From positions 1-64,000 of the forward strand of contig NZ_JAKVRD010000006.1 in the NCBI RefSeq assembly GCF_022814865.1: a DNA stretch of 64,000 nt. The letters run 5' to 3'. The notes beneath the pieces are model-generated. The model was not told where the DNA came from. It searched no databases and saw only the letters and a list, made by a program, of their open reading frames with translations. Positions 45,266 to 54,319 of this stretch are shown here, piece after piece. Every line of letters starts with the position of its first letter. Positions within the stretch are counted from its first letter, which is position 1. This stretch comes from Shimia aestuarii. GTDB taxonomy: Bacteria > Pseudomonadota > Alphaproteobacteria > Rhodobacterales > Rhodobacteraceae. A program made the translations under genes and the position numbers.

Positions 45266-45294
45266 CTTCTATTCTTATAAATGGGAAAGTCGCG

Positions 45295-46224
45295 TCAGCC
45301 AGCCGTCACCGCCGCGACGTGGGCCGGGAAATCTTTGCCATTCATGAGTGTCTTGCAGCGGTCGAAGCGTGTGGTGGCATAGGCCCAGAAATCTTCGGCC
45401 GGGTTGTCATCGGCGTGCTGGATCAGGCCCCATAGGGTCCAAAGCAAGTCGCACATGGCTTTGTAGATTACGACGCGCCCTTTTTCCGCCGCAGTGGGCT
45501 CGCGTCCGAAATAGCCGCGCAGCAATTCAGCCTCCTGCGCATCGTCCATTTCGGCTTCGACAGACAGGTCACCAACGTCCCACAGCGGGTCGTTCATGCC
45601 GGAATACTCCCAATCGACGATCCACATCGCGTTGCCATCATCGAGAAAGTTCTCGCAAAGCGGATCACAATGGCAAGGTGCAAGGCGGGCGGGGTTGGCA
45701 TCCAGTGCCTCCTTGACCGGATCTGCCGCCTTGACCACGGCATGATATCCTTCGGGAAGATCGACATCCTTGGTGGCCAGAACCTTGAGATATTCCTCGA
45801 TCATCGCAAAAAGTTCGAACCGGAAATCAAAGCTTTCACCCGATTGATGCAGCTTGGCCAGTGCTTTGCCGGCGCGTTCCGGGGCCCCGTTTCTTTCCTT
45901 GAACAAGGCGGGTGTCATCGTCTCGATGTTCTCGATTGCGGTTGAGACCATTTCACCGGAGGCGGCGTTGGCCCAGAGGACCTCGGCCGAAATGCCGGCG
46001 CGCCAAGCCGCTTGGGCGTTGGTGATTTCAACGCCGCGGTCGATGTATTCATTGGTCCCGTCTCCGGGAATGCGCACGATCACGCGCGCGTCCGAGGTTT
46101 CGACAAGATGGACAAGATTGGTCAACCCTCCAAGGCGTGTGATTTTGCATTGTTCTGCCGAGACGCTCTCGAAGCCGGGTGTCTTCCGCAAGGTGGACAG
46201 AACGGTTTGAGTGTATTCGTACAT
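45295..46224 (-). CDS. Choline/ethanolamine-kinase-like phosphotransferase (second copy)
   Basis: A 309-residue protein of the same fold as the product of 38502-39401. The N-terminus has ITRLGGLTNLVHLVE, the catalytic loop is LAPCHCDPLCENFLDDG and the metal motif WIVDWEYSGMNDPLWDVGD, both very close to choline kinase patterns. Choline kinase-like proteins in this branch are often found with betaine-type transport and catabolic genes. It follows the second DMGDH-like gene by nine bases on the minus strand and ends at the shared terminator. Confidence 0.9.
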   Translation of the reverse strand: MYEYTQTVLSTLRKTPGFESVSAEQCKITRLGGLTNLVHLVETSDARVIVRIPGDGTNEYIDRGVEITNAQAAWRAGISAEVLWANAASGEMVSTAIENIETMTPALFKERNGAPERAGKALAKLHQSGESFDFRFELFAMIEEYLKVLATKDVDLPEGYHAVVKAADPVKEALDANPARLAPCHCDPLCENFLDDGNAMWIVDWEYSGMNDPLWDVGDLSVEAEMDDAQEAELLRGYFGREPTAAEKGRVVIYKAMCDLLWTLWGLIQHADDNPAEDFWAYATTRFDRCKTLMNGKDFPAHVAAVTAG

Positions 46225-46233
46225 GAGCGCTCC

Positions 46234-48657
46234 TTAGGCTTTAAGCTTTTCATTCTGAGGGTCAAACACCGGCCCGTCGACCTTCGTTATCGCGTGTCGC
46301 TCGCCGAACACCTCGATTTCGAATTCTGTTTCATCACACAGCGCTTTTTCAAGGTAGCCGAAGATGATGGTTTGCCCAACCGAGTAACCGAACCCGGCGC
46401 TTGTCGCGAGGGATACTGTCTGGCCATCGTGAATGATCGTTTCGCCGCCATAGAGGGGCAATTTCGTTGTTGTGACAAAGGTGCAAAGCTTCCTATCCGG
46501 TCCTTCGGTTTTCTGCTTTTCAAGAACAGCGCGGCCGAGAAAATCGCCTTTGGCCTTGAGATGGACCCGGAAACCGAGCCCCGCCTCGATGGGGGTGTAG
46601 TCGGGGGAGATATCGCCGGACCAGTAGAGATACCCTTTTTCCAGTCGCAGGGAATCGATGGCACGATAGCCGACATCGCGAATGCCATGGGCTTCTCCCG
46701 CGGCGCGCAGGGTCTTGTAGACGTGGGCTGCAAATTCAGTTGGAACATGCAATTCCCAACCAAGCTCGCCGACGAAGCCAATGCGAACAGCACGTACCGG
46801 TGCGCTGCCCACGGTGATATTTCGGGCGGTACCGAACGGGAAGGCTTGGTTCGATACATCCTGTTCGCAGACCGCTTGCAGCACATCGCGCGCTTTGGGT
46901 CCGCAGATGTTGATCACGGCCCGGCCCGAGGTGACCTCGATCAGGTGCACCGAGCCGTCTTTGGGCATGTTGCGGCGGATCCAGTCTTCGTCATGCGTTC
47001 CGAAGCCTGATCCTGTCACAAGATAGAAATGGTCGGGCCCTAACCGGGTAATCGTGACGTCGGCCTCGATGCCGCCGGTTTCGTTACAGAACTGGGCGTA
47101 GATCACTGTGCCATCGGGCTTGTCCATGTTGCAGGCGGCAAGGCGCTGCAGGAGATCGAGGGCGCCGGGGCCGATGATTTCGAACTTGGCAAAGCTCGAC
47201 TGATCGATAAGGGCGACGCCTTCGCGCACCGCTTTATGTTCTTCAGCTGCGAACTTGTGCCAGCCGGGCTCGAGGAAATCGAGCTGATCGACCGGTTCGA
47301 CACCTTCAGGCGCGAACCAAAGCGGTCGCTCCCATCCGTTCTTCGAGCCGTAGACAGCACCGTTTTTCTTGAGGATGTCATAGAGGGGAGAGAGACGCAG
47401 GTTTCGCGCGCTTTCATGTTCCTGTCCCGGATAACGCATTTTGTAGTGATGGGCGTAGTGCTCGACTGCGCGCGGATACATAAAGGACTTGGTACCATGA
47501 TGCGGACCAAATCGACGGCAATCGAGAGGCCAAAGGTCGAGGCTTGGGCGTCCTTCGGTGATCCATTCGGCGATCATTTCGCCAGCGCCGCCGCCAGCGG
47601 CGATTCCGTAGAGGAATCCGGTTGCCATCATAAGGTTATCAAAGCCCGGCGCCCAACCCAGTACGAAGTCGCCGTCGGCAGAATAAGGGATCGGGCCGTT
47701 GATCACAGAGCGGATGCCGACCTCGTTCAACACGGGGGTCACTTCGGCTGCAAGCTCTGCGAGAGGCCCGAAGCGGTCGAGATTGTCCGGTAGAAGCTGA
47801 CGCACGAATTCGCCAGGAATGCCATCGTCTCCAAAGGGTAGGGTGCCTTCTTCATAGCCGCCGATCACAAGGCGTCCCCCCGCATCGGGCTTGTAGTAGA
47901 CAAGGCGTTCAGGGTCGCGCAGGGTCGGCAGACCTTTGACCAGCTCGATGTCCGGAAGGGGCTCGGTCACGATATATTGGTGTTCCACCGCGCAAGCCGG
48001 CACGTGAATCCCCAGTTTTTCACCGAGTTCGCGGCTCCACATCCCAGCGGCCATCACGATGGTTTCAGCTTCGTAATCGCCCTCGCTGGTCATGACTTTG
48101 GTGATGCGGCCGTCTTTGACTTCGAAATCTAGAACCTTCACGCCTTGACGAATTTGTGCGCCGTATTTTCGCGCACCTGCGGCGATGGCCTGGCAGAGGC
48201 TGGCGGGATCAACATGCCCGTCCGAGGGGATGAAGGCCGCACCCTGGAGCCCGGTATCGTCGATATAGGGAAACAGCTCTTTGGCTTCTTGCGCCGTGAT
48301 CATTTCCATTTCCAGATCGAAGCTTTTCGCCATCGTCGTCAGGCGCTTGGCTTCAAGCAGTCGTTCGTTCGTCGCGGCCAATCGCAGGCTGCCGACTTTC
48401 TTCCAGTCGAACGCCATGCCGGTTTCTTCTTGTAGCCGGTCATACATGGCGACCGACCGTTTCAGCATACGGGTGGTATTGCGCGACGAGCGCAGCTGTC
48501 CGACAAGCCCCGCCGCGTGCCAAGTGGCGCCTTCTGTCAGGGATGCCTTCTCAAGAAGAACAACGTCCTTCTCGCCATTTCTTGCTAGGTGATATGCGGT
48601 GGAGCATCCGATGATACCTCCGCCAATGATGAGATGCTTTGCCGAATGGGTGGTCAT
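46234..48657 (-). CDS. Second dimethylglycine-dehydrogenase-like flavoenzyme with GcvT domain
   Basis: An 807-residue paralogue of the protein at 36061-38505. The FAD loop LIIGGGIIGCSTAYHLA is followed by ATWHAAGLVGQLRSS with the probable flavin-linking His. The GcvT half shows DQSSFAKFEIIGPGAL, VGELGWELHVPTEFA and YRAIDSLRLEKGYLYW. The ATG at 48657 follows TGAGGA and fits the homologue better than a start 16 codons upstream. It heads a two-gene operon with a kinase, under the shared operator-like sequence. The substrate is presumably related but different. Confidence 0.93.
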   Translation of the reverse strand: MTTHSAKHLIIGGGIIGCSTAYHLARNGEKDVVLLEKASLTEGATWHAAGLVGQLRSSRNTTRMLKRSVAMYDRLQEETGMAFDWKKVGSLRLAATNERLLEAKRLTTMAKSFDLEMEMITAQEAKELFPYIDDTGLQGAAFIPSDGHVDPASLCQAIAAGARKYGAQIRQGVKVLDFEVKDGRITKVMTSEGDYEAETIVMAAGMWSRELGEKLGIHVPACAVEHQYIVTEPLPDIELVKGLPTLRDPERLVYYKPDAGGRLVIGGYEEGTLPFGDDGIPGEFVRQLLPDNLDRFGPLAELAAEVTPVLNEVGIRSVINGPIPYSADGDFVLGWAPGFDNLMMATGFLYGIAAGGGAGEMIAEWITEGRPSLDLWPLDCRRFGPHHGTKSFMYPRAVEHYAHHYKMRYPGQEHESARNLRLSPLYDILKKNGAVYGSKNGWERPLWFAPEGVEPVDQLDFLEPGWHKFAAEEHKAVREGVALIDQSSFAKFEIIGPGALDLLQRLAACNMDKPDGTVIYAQFCNETGGIEADVTITRLGPDHFYLVTGSGFGTHDEDWIRRNMPKDGSVHLIEVTSGRAVINICGPKARDVLQAVCEQDVSNQAFPFGTARNITVGSAPVRAVRIGFVGELGWELHVPTEFAAHVYKTLRAAGEAHGIRDVGYRAIDSLRLEKGYLYWSGDISPDYTPIEAGLGFRVHLKAKGDFLGRAVLEKQKTEGPDRKLCTFVTTTKLPLYGGETIIHDGQTVSLATSAGFGYSVGQTIIFGYLEKALCDETEFEIEVFGERHAITKVDGPVFDPQNEKLKA

Positions 48658-48697
48658 TTCCGATTCCTCACTGAATTCGGAAGTAGACTGACACAAA

Positions 48698-48736
48698 ACC
48701 AACAAAAAACAACAAATAATGTGGATAAATGTTGAT
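48698..48736. promoter_or_regulatory. Operator-like repeats before the second flavoenzyme gene
   Basis: ACCAACAAAAAACAACAAA (48698-48716) differs from the box at 43547 in one position, and ATGTGGATAAATGTTGAT (48719-48736) matches the second box there in 14 of 18 bases. Each box has two half-sites with a 10-bp step. Both sites sit between a minus-strand catabolic gene and a plus-strand regulator, so one regulator probably controls both. Confidence 0.6.
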
Positions 48737-48833
48737 GTGGGGTTGGAATTGGCGCAGGATGCCTTTCAATCTGGCGTCTATCTCGGGCTCCAGGGACCAA
48801 TTCTGTGTTGGAACAGACCAAAGGAGGTCGCTC

Positions 48834-49817
48834 ATGGAACACCCTGCTCGGAATTCCTTCAGTTCAGGCGCGCAACCGGTGCAGCCGATTGTACAGGATG
48901 TCGTTATCGTTCTCGGCGAGGGAGCGACACTCGCGGATTGCAGCGCGGTTACCCAGCCGATGCATACAGCCAACTCGGTTTCAGGTCTTGTGCATTTCCG
49001 CTGGCACTATGCGTCGCTTTCGGGAAGGCCTACGAAGCTCGCCTGCGGTGCCGAACTGGCCTGTAGTACCGACATGAACCAGTTGCATCGAGATACCCTG
49101 GTCGTGCTGAACTGGGGGAAAACACCTTCGGAAGAGGAAAAGAAGCTTATTTCATGGCTGCGCCGTCAATACCGTGTGGGTAACAGGTTCATTCTGTTAG
49201 GAAACTCTGTTTTCACCATGGCCCGAGCCGGTTTGTTGAGCGACATTCCCGTTGCTGTTCATTGGGAGTGGATGGACCCCATGCGAGAGCTGTTTCCCGA
49301 TGTCGACTCGGTCGACCAGCTCTATACGGTTACGCCGCGTATCTGTGCCAGCACGTGCAGCGATGCGGCGACAGAAATGATGGTCGGCCTGATCGAGGCA
49401 CGTCATGGGCGCGATGTCTCATATGATGTTCAAGGGCAGCTTAACCGGCCGGCATGCCGTCCTCCGAGCACTCCCCAGAGAATCCCGCTGGCCCGCAAAT
49501 ACGGGTCTCGCAACCAGATTTTCCTGTCCGTGGTGGAACGTATCGAGAGGAGCTACGAAGAAGACATCTCGGTTCAGGATCTTTGCCGCGAATTCAACAT
49601 CTCCAGACGGCAACTGGAACGGCTTTTCGCCAAGAAAACCGGGACATCGCCGTTCAGGTTCATCAAGGATCATCGCCTGCGCAAGGCACAGAAACTCTTG
49701 CAGGTGACAAACATGAGCGTTTTAGAAGTTGCCCTCGCTTGCGGGTTTCCGTCTGATTCCTGCTTCAGAAACGCTTTCAAACGCAAATTCGGGGTAACAC
49801 CAACACAGTTTAGCTGA
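48834..49817 (+). CDS. GlxA/AraC-family transcriptional regulator
   Basis: A 327-residue regulator with an amidase-like (DJ-1/PfpI) N-terminal domain, about residues 15-190, and an AraC-type DNA-binding domain at the C-terminus: ISVQDLCREFNISRRQLERL, then FAKKTGTSPFRFIKDHRLRK and CGFPSDSCFRNAFKRKFG. Relatives such as GbdR and CdhR activate betaine and carnitine use. AAGGAGGT sits five bases before the ATG at 48834, which decides the start over the upstream in-frame ATG. Divergent from the second flavoenzyme gene and followed by another DeoR-type gene. Confidence 0.92.
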   Translation: MEHPARNSFSSGAQPVQPIVQDVVIVLGEGATLADCSAVTQPMHTANSVSGLVHFRWHYASLSGRPTKLACGAELACSTDMNQLHRDTLVVLNWGKTPSEEEKKLISWLRRQYRVGNRFILLGNSVFTMARAGLLSDIPVAVHWEWMDPMRELFPDVDSVDQLYTVTPRICASTCSDAATEMMVGLIEARHGRDVSYDVQGQLNRPACRPPSTPQRIPLARKYGSRNQIFLSVVERIERSYEEDISVQDLCREFNISRRQLERLFAKKTGTSPFRFIKDHRLRKAQKLLQVTNMSVLEVALACGFPSDSCFRNAFKRKFGVTPTQFS

Positions 49818-49867
49818 ATTTCCGTGCCGTAGTTGCGCCCGGTGTTGGATTCTGGAAAATAGCAACC

Positions 49868-50617
49868 ATGGCTAAGTATGATCAAGAAATCCTCAACGCT
49901 GTCGCTTTGCGTGGTACTATGACGGTCACGGAATTGGCAGAAATGCTGGATGTTTCGGATCAGACGATCCGCCGGATCGTCAAGCCTCTGGTTGCCGATG
50001 GAAAGGTCGAAAAGGTACACGGCGCCATCGTCAGCGTCGAAAACCCCACGACGGCGCCTTTCCAGATCCGGATGCAACACAACCGCGATGCCAAGGCGCG
50101 CATCGCAGCAAAAATTGCGGAGCTTATTCCTGACGGGGCGTCGCTCGCGATTGATGCGGGATCAAGCTCTGGTTTTGTTGCTCAAGCCCTACAGATGAAG
50201 CAAGACCTCACGATTGTGACCAATTCCGCTTTTGTGGCCAGCAACCTCTCCATGACTAAGGGCAATCGAGTGTATTTTGCCGGAACGCAATTACGTGATT
50301 ATGACGGCGCCTCCTACGATCGAACGGCATTTGACACGATCGGTCGAATGCAGGTCGATTTCTGTATCGCAACCGCGGCGCAGGTTCACCCGGAGCGGGG
50401 TTTCCTGATGAGTGAGCAATGCGAGGCCGATATGGTCATCGCGATGGCACAGATTGCGGAGCAGGTCATTTTCGCCGTCGATCACAGCAAAATGCACACG
50501 GAAGGCACCTCCGGTTTGATCGCGGCAGAGAATGTCTTTGGGTCTTCTTGGATGGTGACGGATCGTATCATCGACGACGACCGCTATGCAGAGTTGACCA
50601 GAGTCATAACGATCTGA
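49868..50617 (+). CDS. Second DeoR/GlpR-family regulator
   Basis: A 249-residue DeoR-type protein: helix-turn-helix MTVTELAEMLDVSDQTIRR, VEKVHGAIVSV, and the sensor LAIDAGSSSGFVAQAL with IVTNSAFVASNLS. It differs clearly from the copy at 43674, and its usual GG in HGG is HGA here. It is 50 bp behind the GlxA-type gene and probably co-transcribed. It may repress the same catabolic genes or a target outside the window. No gene follows for about 180 bp. Confidence 0.9.
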   Translation: MAKYDQEILNAVALRGTMTVTELAEMLDVSDQTIRRIVKPLVADGKVEKVHGAIVSVENPTTAPFQIRMQHNRDAKARIAAKIAELIPDGASLAIDAGSSSGFVAQALQMKQDLTIVTNSAFVASNLSMTKGNRVYFAGTQLRDYDGASYDRTAFDTIGRMQVDFCIATAAQVHPERGFLMSEQCEADMVIAMAQIAEQVIFAVDHSKMHTEGTSGLIAAENVFGSSWMVTDRIIDDDRYAELTRVITI

Positions 50618-50801
50618 TCTTGCGGGCAAAGGCTGGCGCTATTGGTCGCAAACGGAGACGGGTTCCCACTCGTTTGTCGCTTCGCCATTCTCTTCGGCAA
50701 GAAATCGAACCCTCTTGCCGCAAGTGTGGGGACTCTGTCTCGACACGCGTTAGGGCCTGACTTAGGGTCGGCAGCGTATCATCAGGGTTCTTAGTCAAGA
50801 C

Positions 50802-51809
50802 ATGTCACACAAACGCGTATTCATCACTGGCGCTGCGGGATTTATCGGGTTTCATCTTGCACAGCGGATGTTGAAGGATGGCTGGGAAGTCATGGGGTTC
50901 GACGGTCTGACGCCTTACTATGATCCCAAGCTCAAGCAGGCGCGGCTCTCTATTCTGCAAGCGCAGGAGCGTTTCCTCTTTGAGGAGGGGATGCTTGAGG
51001 ATGAAGGGGTATTGACCCGGCTTATCGCGGAGTTTCGGCCCGATGTGATCGTGCATCTCGCGGCGCAGGCAGGCGTGCGGTATTCGATTGACGCGCCACG
51101 CTCCTATGTGACCTCAAATCTCATCGGCACCCACGAGATCCTCGAGGCGGCACGGGCCTGTCCGCCAAAGCACCTGATGATGGCCTCGACCAGCTCGGTC
51201 TACGGCGCGAATACCGAGATGCCTTATGGCGAGACGGATCGAGCGGTGCACCCCAAGAGCTTTTACGCCGCGACGAAGATCGCCAATGAGGCGATGGCGC
51301 ATTCCTACGCACATCTGTTTGCGATTCCGACGACGATGTTCCGGTTCTTCACGGTCTACGGGCCATGGGGCCGGCCGGATATGGCGCCCTTCAAGTTCAC
51401 CAAAGCGATCCTAAACGGCGAGGCGATCGACGTTTACAATCATGGCGATATGCAGCGCGATTTCACTTATGTTGAAGACCTCGTGGAAGGCATTCTGCGC
51501 CTTTCCGCGACCATTCCAGGCACAGAGCCGGTCGGCCCCATGGACAGCCTTTCCCCCGTCGCGCCGTTTCGCACCGTGAATATCGGCAATGGGTCTCCTG
51601 TGCAGCTTGGCGCGTTCATTGAGGCAATCGAGGCGGCAACCGGGCGCACAGCGGAACGCAACCTCATGCCGATGCAGCCAGGGGATGTGCATGCGACATG
51701 GGCCGATGCGCGGCTGATCGAGGCGCTTGTGGGCGCGTTGCCGCGCACTGATATACGAGATGGCGTCAAATCTTTCGTCGATTGGTATCGCGGCTGGAAC
51801 GACCGTTAG
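50802..51809 (+). CDS. NAD-dependent epimerase, UDP-glucuronate 4-epimerase-like
   Basis: A 335-residue short-chain epimerase. The NAD loop is VFITGAAGFIGFHLA, the catalytic Ser-Tyr-Lys set lies in STSSVYGAN and KSFYAATKIANE, and GDMQRDFTYVEDLVEGI is the usual substrate-side segment. The sequence is nearest to UDP-glucuronate 4-epimerases (CapI/LpsL type), which make UDP-galacturonate for capsule or LPS. First gene of the polysaccharide region; converges on the aminotransferase gene with 12 bp between their ends. Confidence 0.9.
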   Translation: MSHKRVFITGAAGFIGFHLAQRMLKDGWEVMGFDGLTPYYDPKLKQARLSILQAQERFLFEEGMLEDEGVLTRLIAEFRPDVIVHLAAQAGVRYSIDAPRSYVTSNLIGTHEILEAARACPPKHLMMASTSSVYGANTEMPYGETDRAVHPKSFYAATKIANEAMAHSYAHLFAIPTTMFRFFTVYGPWGRPDMAPFKFTKAILNGEAIDVYNHGDMQRDFTYVEDLVEGILRLSATIPGTEPVGPMDSLSPVAPFRTVNIGNGSPVQLGAFIEAIEAATGRTAERNLMPMQPGDVHATWADARLIEALVGALPRTDIRDGVKSFVDWYRGWNDR

Positions 51810-51821
51810 GCCCGAGGGGCG

Positions 51822-52952
51822 CTACGCGCCATCCAACAGGCGCGTGATCCGGTCGATCACCTCATCCTGCTGAGCATCGCTCATATCGCTGCCCGAGGGC
51901 AGGCAGAGGCCATTCGCGAAGAGCGTCTCATCGAAACCTGTGCCGTGATAGGGCGCTCCGTCATAGAGGGGCTGCATGTGCATCGGTTTCCAAAGCGGAC
52001 GCGATTCAATCTCATGCTCAAGGAGTGCAAGGCGGATGTCTTCTCGGCCAACGCCAGTCTGATCCGGGTCGATGGTCAGCGCCGTAAGCCAGCGGGTCGA
52101 GAAAAGGCCGTCCGGTTCCGGCATGAAGGCGATGCCGGGGCGGGTGAGCGCGGCGGCGTAGCGGGCGAAGATCTCGCGGCGGCGGGCGACGCGGTCATCC
52201 AGCACTTCCATCTGGCCTAGGCCGATGGCCGCGCAGATGTTGGAGAGGCGGTAGTTATAGCCAAAGGTCGAGTGTTCGTAATGCGGGGCGGGGTCGCGGG
52301 CTTGGGTCGCGAGGAAGCGCGCCTCGTCGGCCCAGTCCTTGTGCTTGGTCACCAACATGCCGCCGCCGGAGGTCGTGATGATCTTGTTGCCATTGAACGA
52401 GAGGATCGCGGCATCGCCACCGGTGCCGGCCTTGCGGCCGTTGGTGTAGGCCGCGCCGAGGCTCTCGGCGCTGTCGACGATCAGGCGCACGCCATATTGC
52501 GCGGCCAGCGCCTCGAGCGGGTCGAGATCGGCAGATTGGCCATAGAGGTCTGTTGGCACGATAGCTTTGGGCAGGCGGTTCTCGGAATCGGCCCTGGCAA
52601 GCTCTTCGGCAAGGCGGGTGGTGTCGATGGTCCAGCTTGCCGGATCGAGATCGAAGAACCGTGGAGTCGCGCCGAGGTAATTCACCGGGAAGATGCCACC
52701 TGCGAAGGTCATCGAGGAAATCCAGACCTCGTCTCCGGGCCCGACACCGGCGATGCGCAAGGCCAGATGAAGCGCGGCAGAGCCGGACGAAAGGCCAACG
52801 CAATGCAGGTCTTCGCCAAGATAGTCCGCGACGGTGGCCTCGAAGGCATCGAGTTGCGGCCCGAGGGGGGCAACAAAATTTGATGCGAACGCTTCTGCGA
52901 CACGGGCCTCTTCATGGCCGGACATATGCGGGCGGGACAGGTAGAGGCGCAT
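51822..52952 (-). CDS. DegT-family sugar aminotransferase, PglE-like
   Basis: A 376-residue PLP enzyme that aminates a UDP-4-keto-6-deoxy-sugar. Motifs: GLSSGSAALHLALRIAGV, DSAESLGAAYTNG and the PLP Lys in SFNGNKIITTSGGGM at about residue 186. The N-terminus RLYLSRPHMSGHE is typical of the PglE branch. With an acetyltransferase and a PglC-like transferase in the same operon, it should make UDP-4-amino-FucNAc/QuiNAc-type sugars leading to diacetyl-bacillosamine. It lies five bases behind the acetyltransferase gene. Confidence 0.92.
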   Translation of the reverse strand: MRLYLSRPHMSGHEEARVAEAFASNFVAPLGPQLDAFEATVADYLGEDLHCVGLSSGSAALHLALRIAGVGPGDEVWISSMTFAGGIFPVNYLGATPRFFDLDPASWTIDTTRLAEELARADSENRLPKAIVPTDLYGQSADLDPLEALAAQYGVRLIVDSAESLGAAYTNGRKAGTGGDAAILSFNGNKIITTSGGGMLVTKHKDWADEARFLATQARDPAPHYEHSTFGYNYRLSNICAAIGLGQMEVLDDRVARRREIFARYAAALTRPGIAFMPEPDGLFSTRWLTALTIDPDQTGVGREDIRLALLEHEIESRPLWKPMHMQPLYDGAPYHGTGFDETLFANGLCLPSGSDMSDAQQDEVIDRITRLLDGA

Positions 52953-52957
52953 GAGGG

Positions 52958-53608
52958 TCAGTCCTTGATGAGCGGTTTGGCCGGATTACCGACGACGGTT
53001 GCACCGGGCGGCACATCGCGAGTCACCACAGCCCCCATACCGACAATCGCCCCGGCACCGATGGTGAGCGGTTTCTCCGGTGTCCCTTGGCGTAGGATTG
53101 CACCGGTTCCTATGTAGGCATGGTCATCGATATGGACGTTTCCGTTGCATTTCACGCCCGGCGCGAAAGTGACGAAATCTCCGATCACGCAATCATGGGC
53201 GACGTATGAGTAGATATTTGCGTGAAATTGACGGCCAATTTTGACATTCGAAGTGATGGTCGAAAAAGGACACAAGATTGAGCCTGCTGCCAGTTCAACT
53301 TCGTCCATAATAAGCGCGTTCGTGGCTTTCACATCGAAGGGCAAAATGCCTTCGGCGATACATTTTTTCTCGAGCGTCTCACGGACCACACCACTCGCGA
53401 TTGCGATCGTGATCGCTCGCCTCTCGGCAGGTTGCGCGCAGAAAGCCTCGAATGTCATGCACTCATGGCCATTGATGGCGTCGTCCTGACCCGCGTCATC
53501 CACAAAGACACAACGTGCCTGTTTCCTGTCACCCAGTTGTGCAAGCAGCACCGGCATCACTTCGCGTCCGAAACCGCTTGCCCCATAGACACCAATCAGT
53601 TGCGTCAT
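52958..53608 (-). CDS. Sugar O/N-acetyltransferase, PglD-like hexapeptide protein
   Basis: A 216-residue acetyltransferase. The N-terminus (GVYGASGFGREVMPVLL) is the small Rossmann-like domain of PglD and NeuD proteins. The C-terminal part is a left-handed beta helix of hexapeptide repeats (IGDFVTFAPGVKCNGNV, ending GMGAVVTRDVPPGATVVGNP), with the catalytic His in YVAHDCVIGD. It would acetylate the amino group added by the PglE-like enzyme. Its start overlaps the sugar transferase gene by four bases. Confidence 0.92.
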   Translation of the reverse strand: MTQLIGVYGASGFGREVMPVLLAQLGDRKQARCVFVDDAGQDDAINGHECMTFEAFCAQPAERRAITIAIASGVVRETLEKKCIAEGILPFDVKATNALIMDEVELAAGSILCPFSTITSNVKIGRQFHANIYSYVAHDCVIGDFVTFAPGVKCNGNVHIDDHAYIGTGAILRQGTPEKPLTIGAGAIVGMGAVVTRDVPPGATVVGNPAKPLIKD

Positions 53609-54201
53609 GACCCGGGCCCCTCAAATCTTGACATGGTGGCTTCGCCTGCTGCTGAGATCCCTTCGCGCTTGACCACTTTGCGGATGGTCAGCCAGATGAT
53701 CTTGAGGTCGAGCCAGAGGCTGCGGTTGTCGACGTACCAGACATCGAGAGCGAATTTCTCGTCCCAGGAGATGGCGTTGCGGCCATTGATCTGTGCCCAG
53801 CCGGTCACGCCGGGACGGACCTCGTGGCGGCGGGCTTGCTCGGCAGAGTAGAGCGGTAGGTAGTCCATCAGGAGGGGGCGCGGGCCGACGAGGCTCATGT
53901 CGCCCTTGAGCACGTTCCACAGTTCCGGCAGTTCGTCGAGCGAGCTTGAGCGCAGGAAGCGACCAAGCGGTGTCATGCGTTCAGAATCGGGCAGGGGGGT
54001 GCCGCCGGCATCCACCGCATCGCGCATGGTGCGGAATTTCACCATCTGGAAAGGTCTGCCATCGCGGCCTGGGCGGGTCTGTCGAAACAATACCGGTGCA
54101 CCCATTTGTCCACGAATCTTCCAGGCGACAAAAGCAAGGATCGGCGAGAAGAGAAGCAATCCGAGGCCAGCGCCGAGAATATCGAGACCACGTTTAAACA
54201 A
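53605..54201 (-). CDS. Initiating sugar-phosphate transferase, PglC-like
   Basis: A 198-residue monotopic phosphoglycosyl transferase. The N-terminal re-entrant membrane helix is KRGLDILGAGLGLLLFSPIL; the catalytic Asp-Glu pair is in SSSLDELPELWNVLKGDMS; GPRPLL and RPGVTGWAQINGRN are family signatures. It moves a sugar phosphate from UDP to undecaprenyl phosphate on the cytoplasmic face, starting assembly of a repeat unit. First gene of the pglC-pglD-pglE order, divergent from the spike-like genes. Confidence 0.94.
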   Translation of the reverse strand: MFKRGLDILGAGLGLLLFSPILAFVAWKIRGQMGAPVLFRQTRPGRDGRPFQMVKFRTMRDAVDAGGTPLPDSERMTPLGRFLRSSSLDELPELWNVLKGDMSLVGPRPLLMDYLPLYSAEQARRHEVRPGVTGWAQINGRNAISWDEKFALDVWYVDNRSLWLDLKIIWLTIRKVVKREGISAAGEATMSRFEGPGS

Positions 54202-54319
54202 TGAACAAACTCCTAATCGTACGTTTGCGCGATCAACCTTTACGCAGCCTTTCTGCGGGAAATTGCCCTGAACTTCAATCGCGGATGCAGCCAGTATCCC
54301 CTAGTCGTGAGGATTTTTC

